Assembly (NCBI GenBank): GCA_023415725.1
Contig: JAEZJR010000046.1
Coordinates: 1-26,862, forward strand
Direction of reading: 5' to 3'
DNA from: Acidobacteriota bacterium
Lineage (GTDB): Bacteria > Acidobacteriota > Blastocatellia > Pyrinomonadales > Pyrinomonadaceae
DNA length: 26,862 nucleotides
This document shows, piece by piece, positions 25,823 to 26,862 of the stretch. The notes under the pieces are model-generated. The model was not told where the DNA came from. It did no database searches and saw only the letters and a program-made list of their open reading frames with translations. A program made the position numbers and the translations under genes. Position 1 is the first letter of the stretch; every line of letters begins with the position of its first letter.

Positions 25823-26797
25823 TTATTGAACTTCGACGTAATCGCCGGTGTGGATCTCTTGTGAATTCCGAACGATCACAGCCGTCGCGGTCTTTTCTTT
25901 TACATTCACGACCACCATCTCGCCGACGATCTTACGGATGAACGGCCGATCTTCCTTTGCCTTTTCGGTTGTGACCACGCGACCCCGCGCATTCTCGCCG
26001 GATTTACGTGCCGACTGATTCGAAAATCGTCCGCCTCGATATTCGAAGCTCTGGTAGCCGGAATCTCGAGCGGAAACGGATTCGTCCTCATCGTTCTCGA
26101 ACGGGTTTCCCTTCCCCAGCGGCCTGTAGACCGTCAGGAAATCGCCAACACGGACATTGTCCTCGGCTCCGAGGTCGACGTACACGACGTTCTCACGGCT
26201 GAGGGCTTCCATATTGTCGCGAGCCATGAACAGACGCCCGGTCGCCTTACCTGAAGGATCAGCGAACAGATCAAGTGCCGGACGCTGCGTGAACATGGGC
26301 ACGATGCGCGTTTCCATGGGGCGAACGAGGTCGCCGAGCAGGAAATTATCGCAAGACACCTTCACCTTTGCGATCGAGTGGTCAGACTTCACACGAACGA
26401 CCTCAACGGAACCGACCTCCTGGACGTACATCCCAAGGTCATCCTTCCGTGTCCAGCGGGTCTTCACCTGACCCTTCGGACGCACGACGGAGAGAACGTC
26501 ACCGACCTTAACTCCGCTGCCCGACCCCATGTTCAGGTAAACGACGTTCGACTGTGAATACAGCCAGCCGTCCTGCTCGTTCCACCCACCGACGATGCGA
26601 TTCTCAGTACTGATCGGCGAGGTCGTAACATAACCGGCGCAGTTGACGTTGTTGCCCTCAGCAACACGCATTTGACGCGACATCGGCACGACCGTAGGCG
26701 TCGGGCGAGTCTGCTGGGCCTCGGTGTGGACGGCAAAAACGCTAGCGGCTGCGAACGCGGACGCAGCGATCCTGTTGAAAAATCTTTGGCGATTCAC
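25823..26797 (-). CDS. Exported protein with two copies of one beta-rich domain
   Basis: A 324-residue secreted or periplasmic protein. A signal peptide (1-28) ends near EAQQ. The mature part contains two similar units. Unit 1 (about 83-160) has NVVYLNMGSGSGVKVGD...LSVVRP and ends GDLVRP. Unit 2 (about 203-324) has NVVYVDLGAEDNVRVGD...LTVYRP and ends GDYVEVQ. Unit 2 is interrupted by a polar, Ser/Arg-rich insert (about 235-285). The VKVGD-x-L turns recall the C-terminal domain of FlgT and other beta-barrel modules, but I do not assign a function. Two cysteines (53, 139) could form a disulfide. The start is GTG, supported by AAGGAG at 26805-26810. Confidence 0.85.
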   Translation of the reverse strand: MNRQRFFNRIAASAFAAASVFAVHTEAQQTRPTPTVVPMSRQMRVAEGNNVNCAGYVTTSPISTENRIVGGWNEQDGWLYSQSNVVYLNMGSGSGVKVGDVLSVVRPKGQVKTRWTRKDDLGMYVQEVGSVEVVRVKSDHSIAKVKVSCDNFLLGDLVRPMETRIVPMFTQRPALDLFADPSGKATGRLFMARDNMEALSRENVVYVDLGAEDNVRVGDFLTVYRPLGKGNPFENDEDESVSARDSGYQSFEYRGGRFSNQSARKSGENARGRVVTTEKAKEDRPFIRKIVGEMVVVNVKEKTATAVIVRNSQEIHTGDYVEVQ

Positions 26798-26804
26798 GGA
26801 TTCT

Positions 26805-26810
26805 CTCCTT
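26805..26810 (-). promoter_or_regulatory. Strong ribosome-binding site that fixes a GTG start
   Basis: AAGGAG on the minus strand lies 7 nt before the GTG at 26797, ideal spacing. It settles the start of the exported repeat protein as GTG. The remaining bases up to 26862 hold no gene that I can support. Confidence 0.75.
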
Positions 26811-26862
26811 AATGATTCTGGTGGACTGTTTGCTCTGTATTGGTGCGGCCGAAAGAGGTCCG

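Overview
The window reads as a stretch of ordinary chromosome from a Gram-negative, diderm, aerobic bacterium. The best guess is an acidobacterium of the Blastocatellia/Pyrinomonadaceae type. This is inferred from gene style, not from any rRNA or marker tree: a DUF4388 + J-domain + TPR protein, a TonB receptor with an N-terminal carboxypeptidase-like domain, a lipoprotein, short exported proteins of unknown function, and intergenic inverted repeats. No tRNA, rRNA, CRISPR array, transposase, integrase or phage gene is visible. Base composition looks even apart from AT-rich intergenic patches.

Left part (1-4620), all on the minus strand: the first 22 codons of an alanine dehydrogenase, an aldehyde dehydrogenase with its own terminator, an HtrA/Deg serine protease with an extended -10 promoter, and a zinc alcohol dehydrogenase. 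A divergent plus-strand group follows (4699-6314): a lipoprotein, a coupled small protein and a helical protein. It ends in a perfect 46-bp palindromic terminator shared with glyA.

Centre (6381-12849): a compact minus-strand directon, probably one operon. In transcription order it holds a YaeQ-like nuclease-fold protein, a GNAT acetyltransferase, a Rieske oxygenase, ligA, a nucleotidyltransferase, a small helical partner, a 49-residue one-helix membrane protein, and glyA. Junctions are 4-nt ATGA overlaps or gaps of 1-21 nt. The 49-residue gene has a good ribosome-binding site.

Plus-strand block (12963-16120): a DUF4388/J-domain/TPR scaffold, an HD-GYP-like phosphohydrolase behind a perfect TATAAT, and, one base after it, a protein shaped like a D12-class adenine methyltransferase that lacks the catalytic DPPY motif.

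Right part (16129-26797), all minus strand: a KdpD-like kinase without the usual cytoplasmic N-terminus and a KdpE-like regulator precede a small membrane protein and an APC/KUP-type transporter. Two identical 9-bp repeats set 11 bp apart lie in the gap, as expected for an OmpR/PhoB-class regulator, so this looks like a self-contained cation (probably K+) or solute uptake unit without kdpFABC. Upstream are an MFS exporter, a three-unit inverted repeat, and an iron operon (PepSY membrane reductase and siderophore receptor) behind a clear Fur box. The window closes with an exported protein built from two copies of one domain.

Most interesting: the inactivated-methyltransferase/HD pair, the Kdp-like unit with its predicted operator, the nucleotidyltransferase/partner pair inside the ligA operon, the unannotated small membrane protein before glyA, and the structured inverted repeat at 21782-21849.
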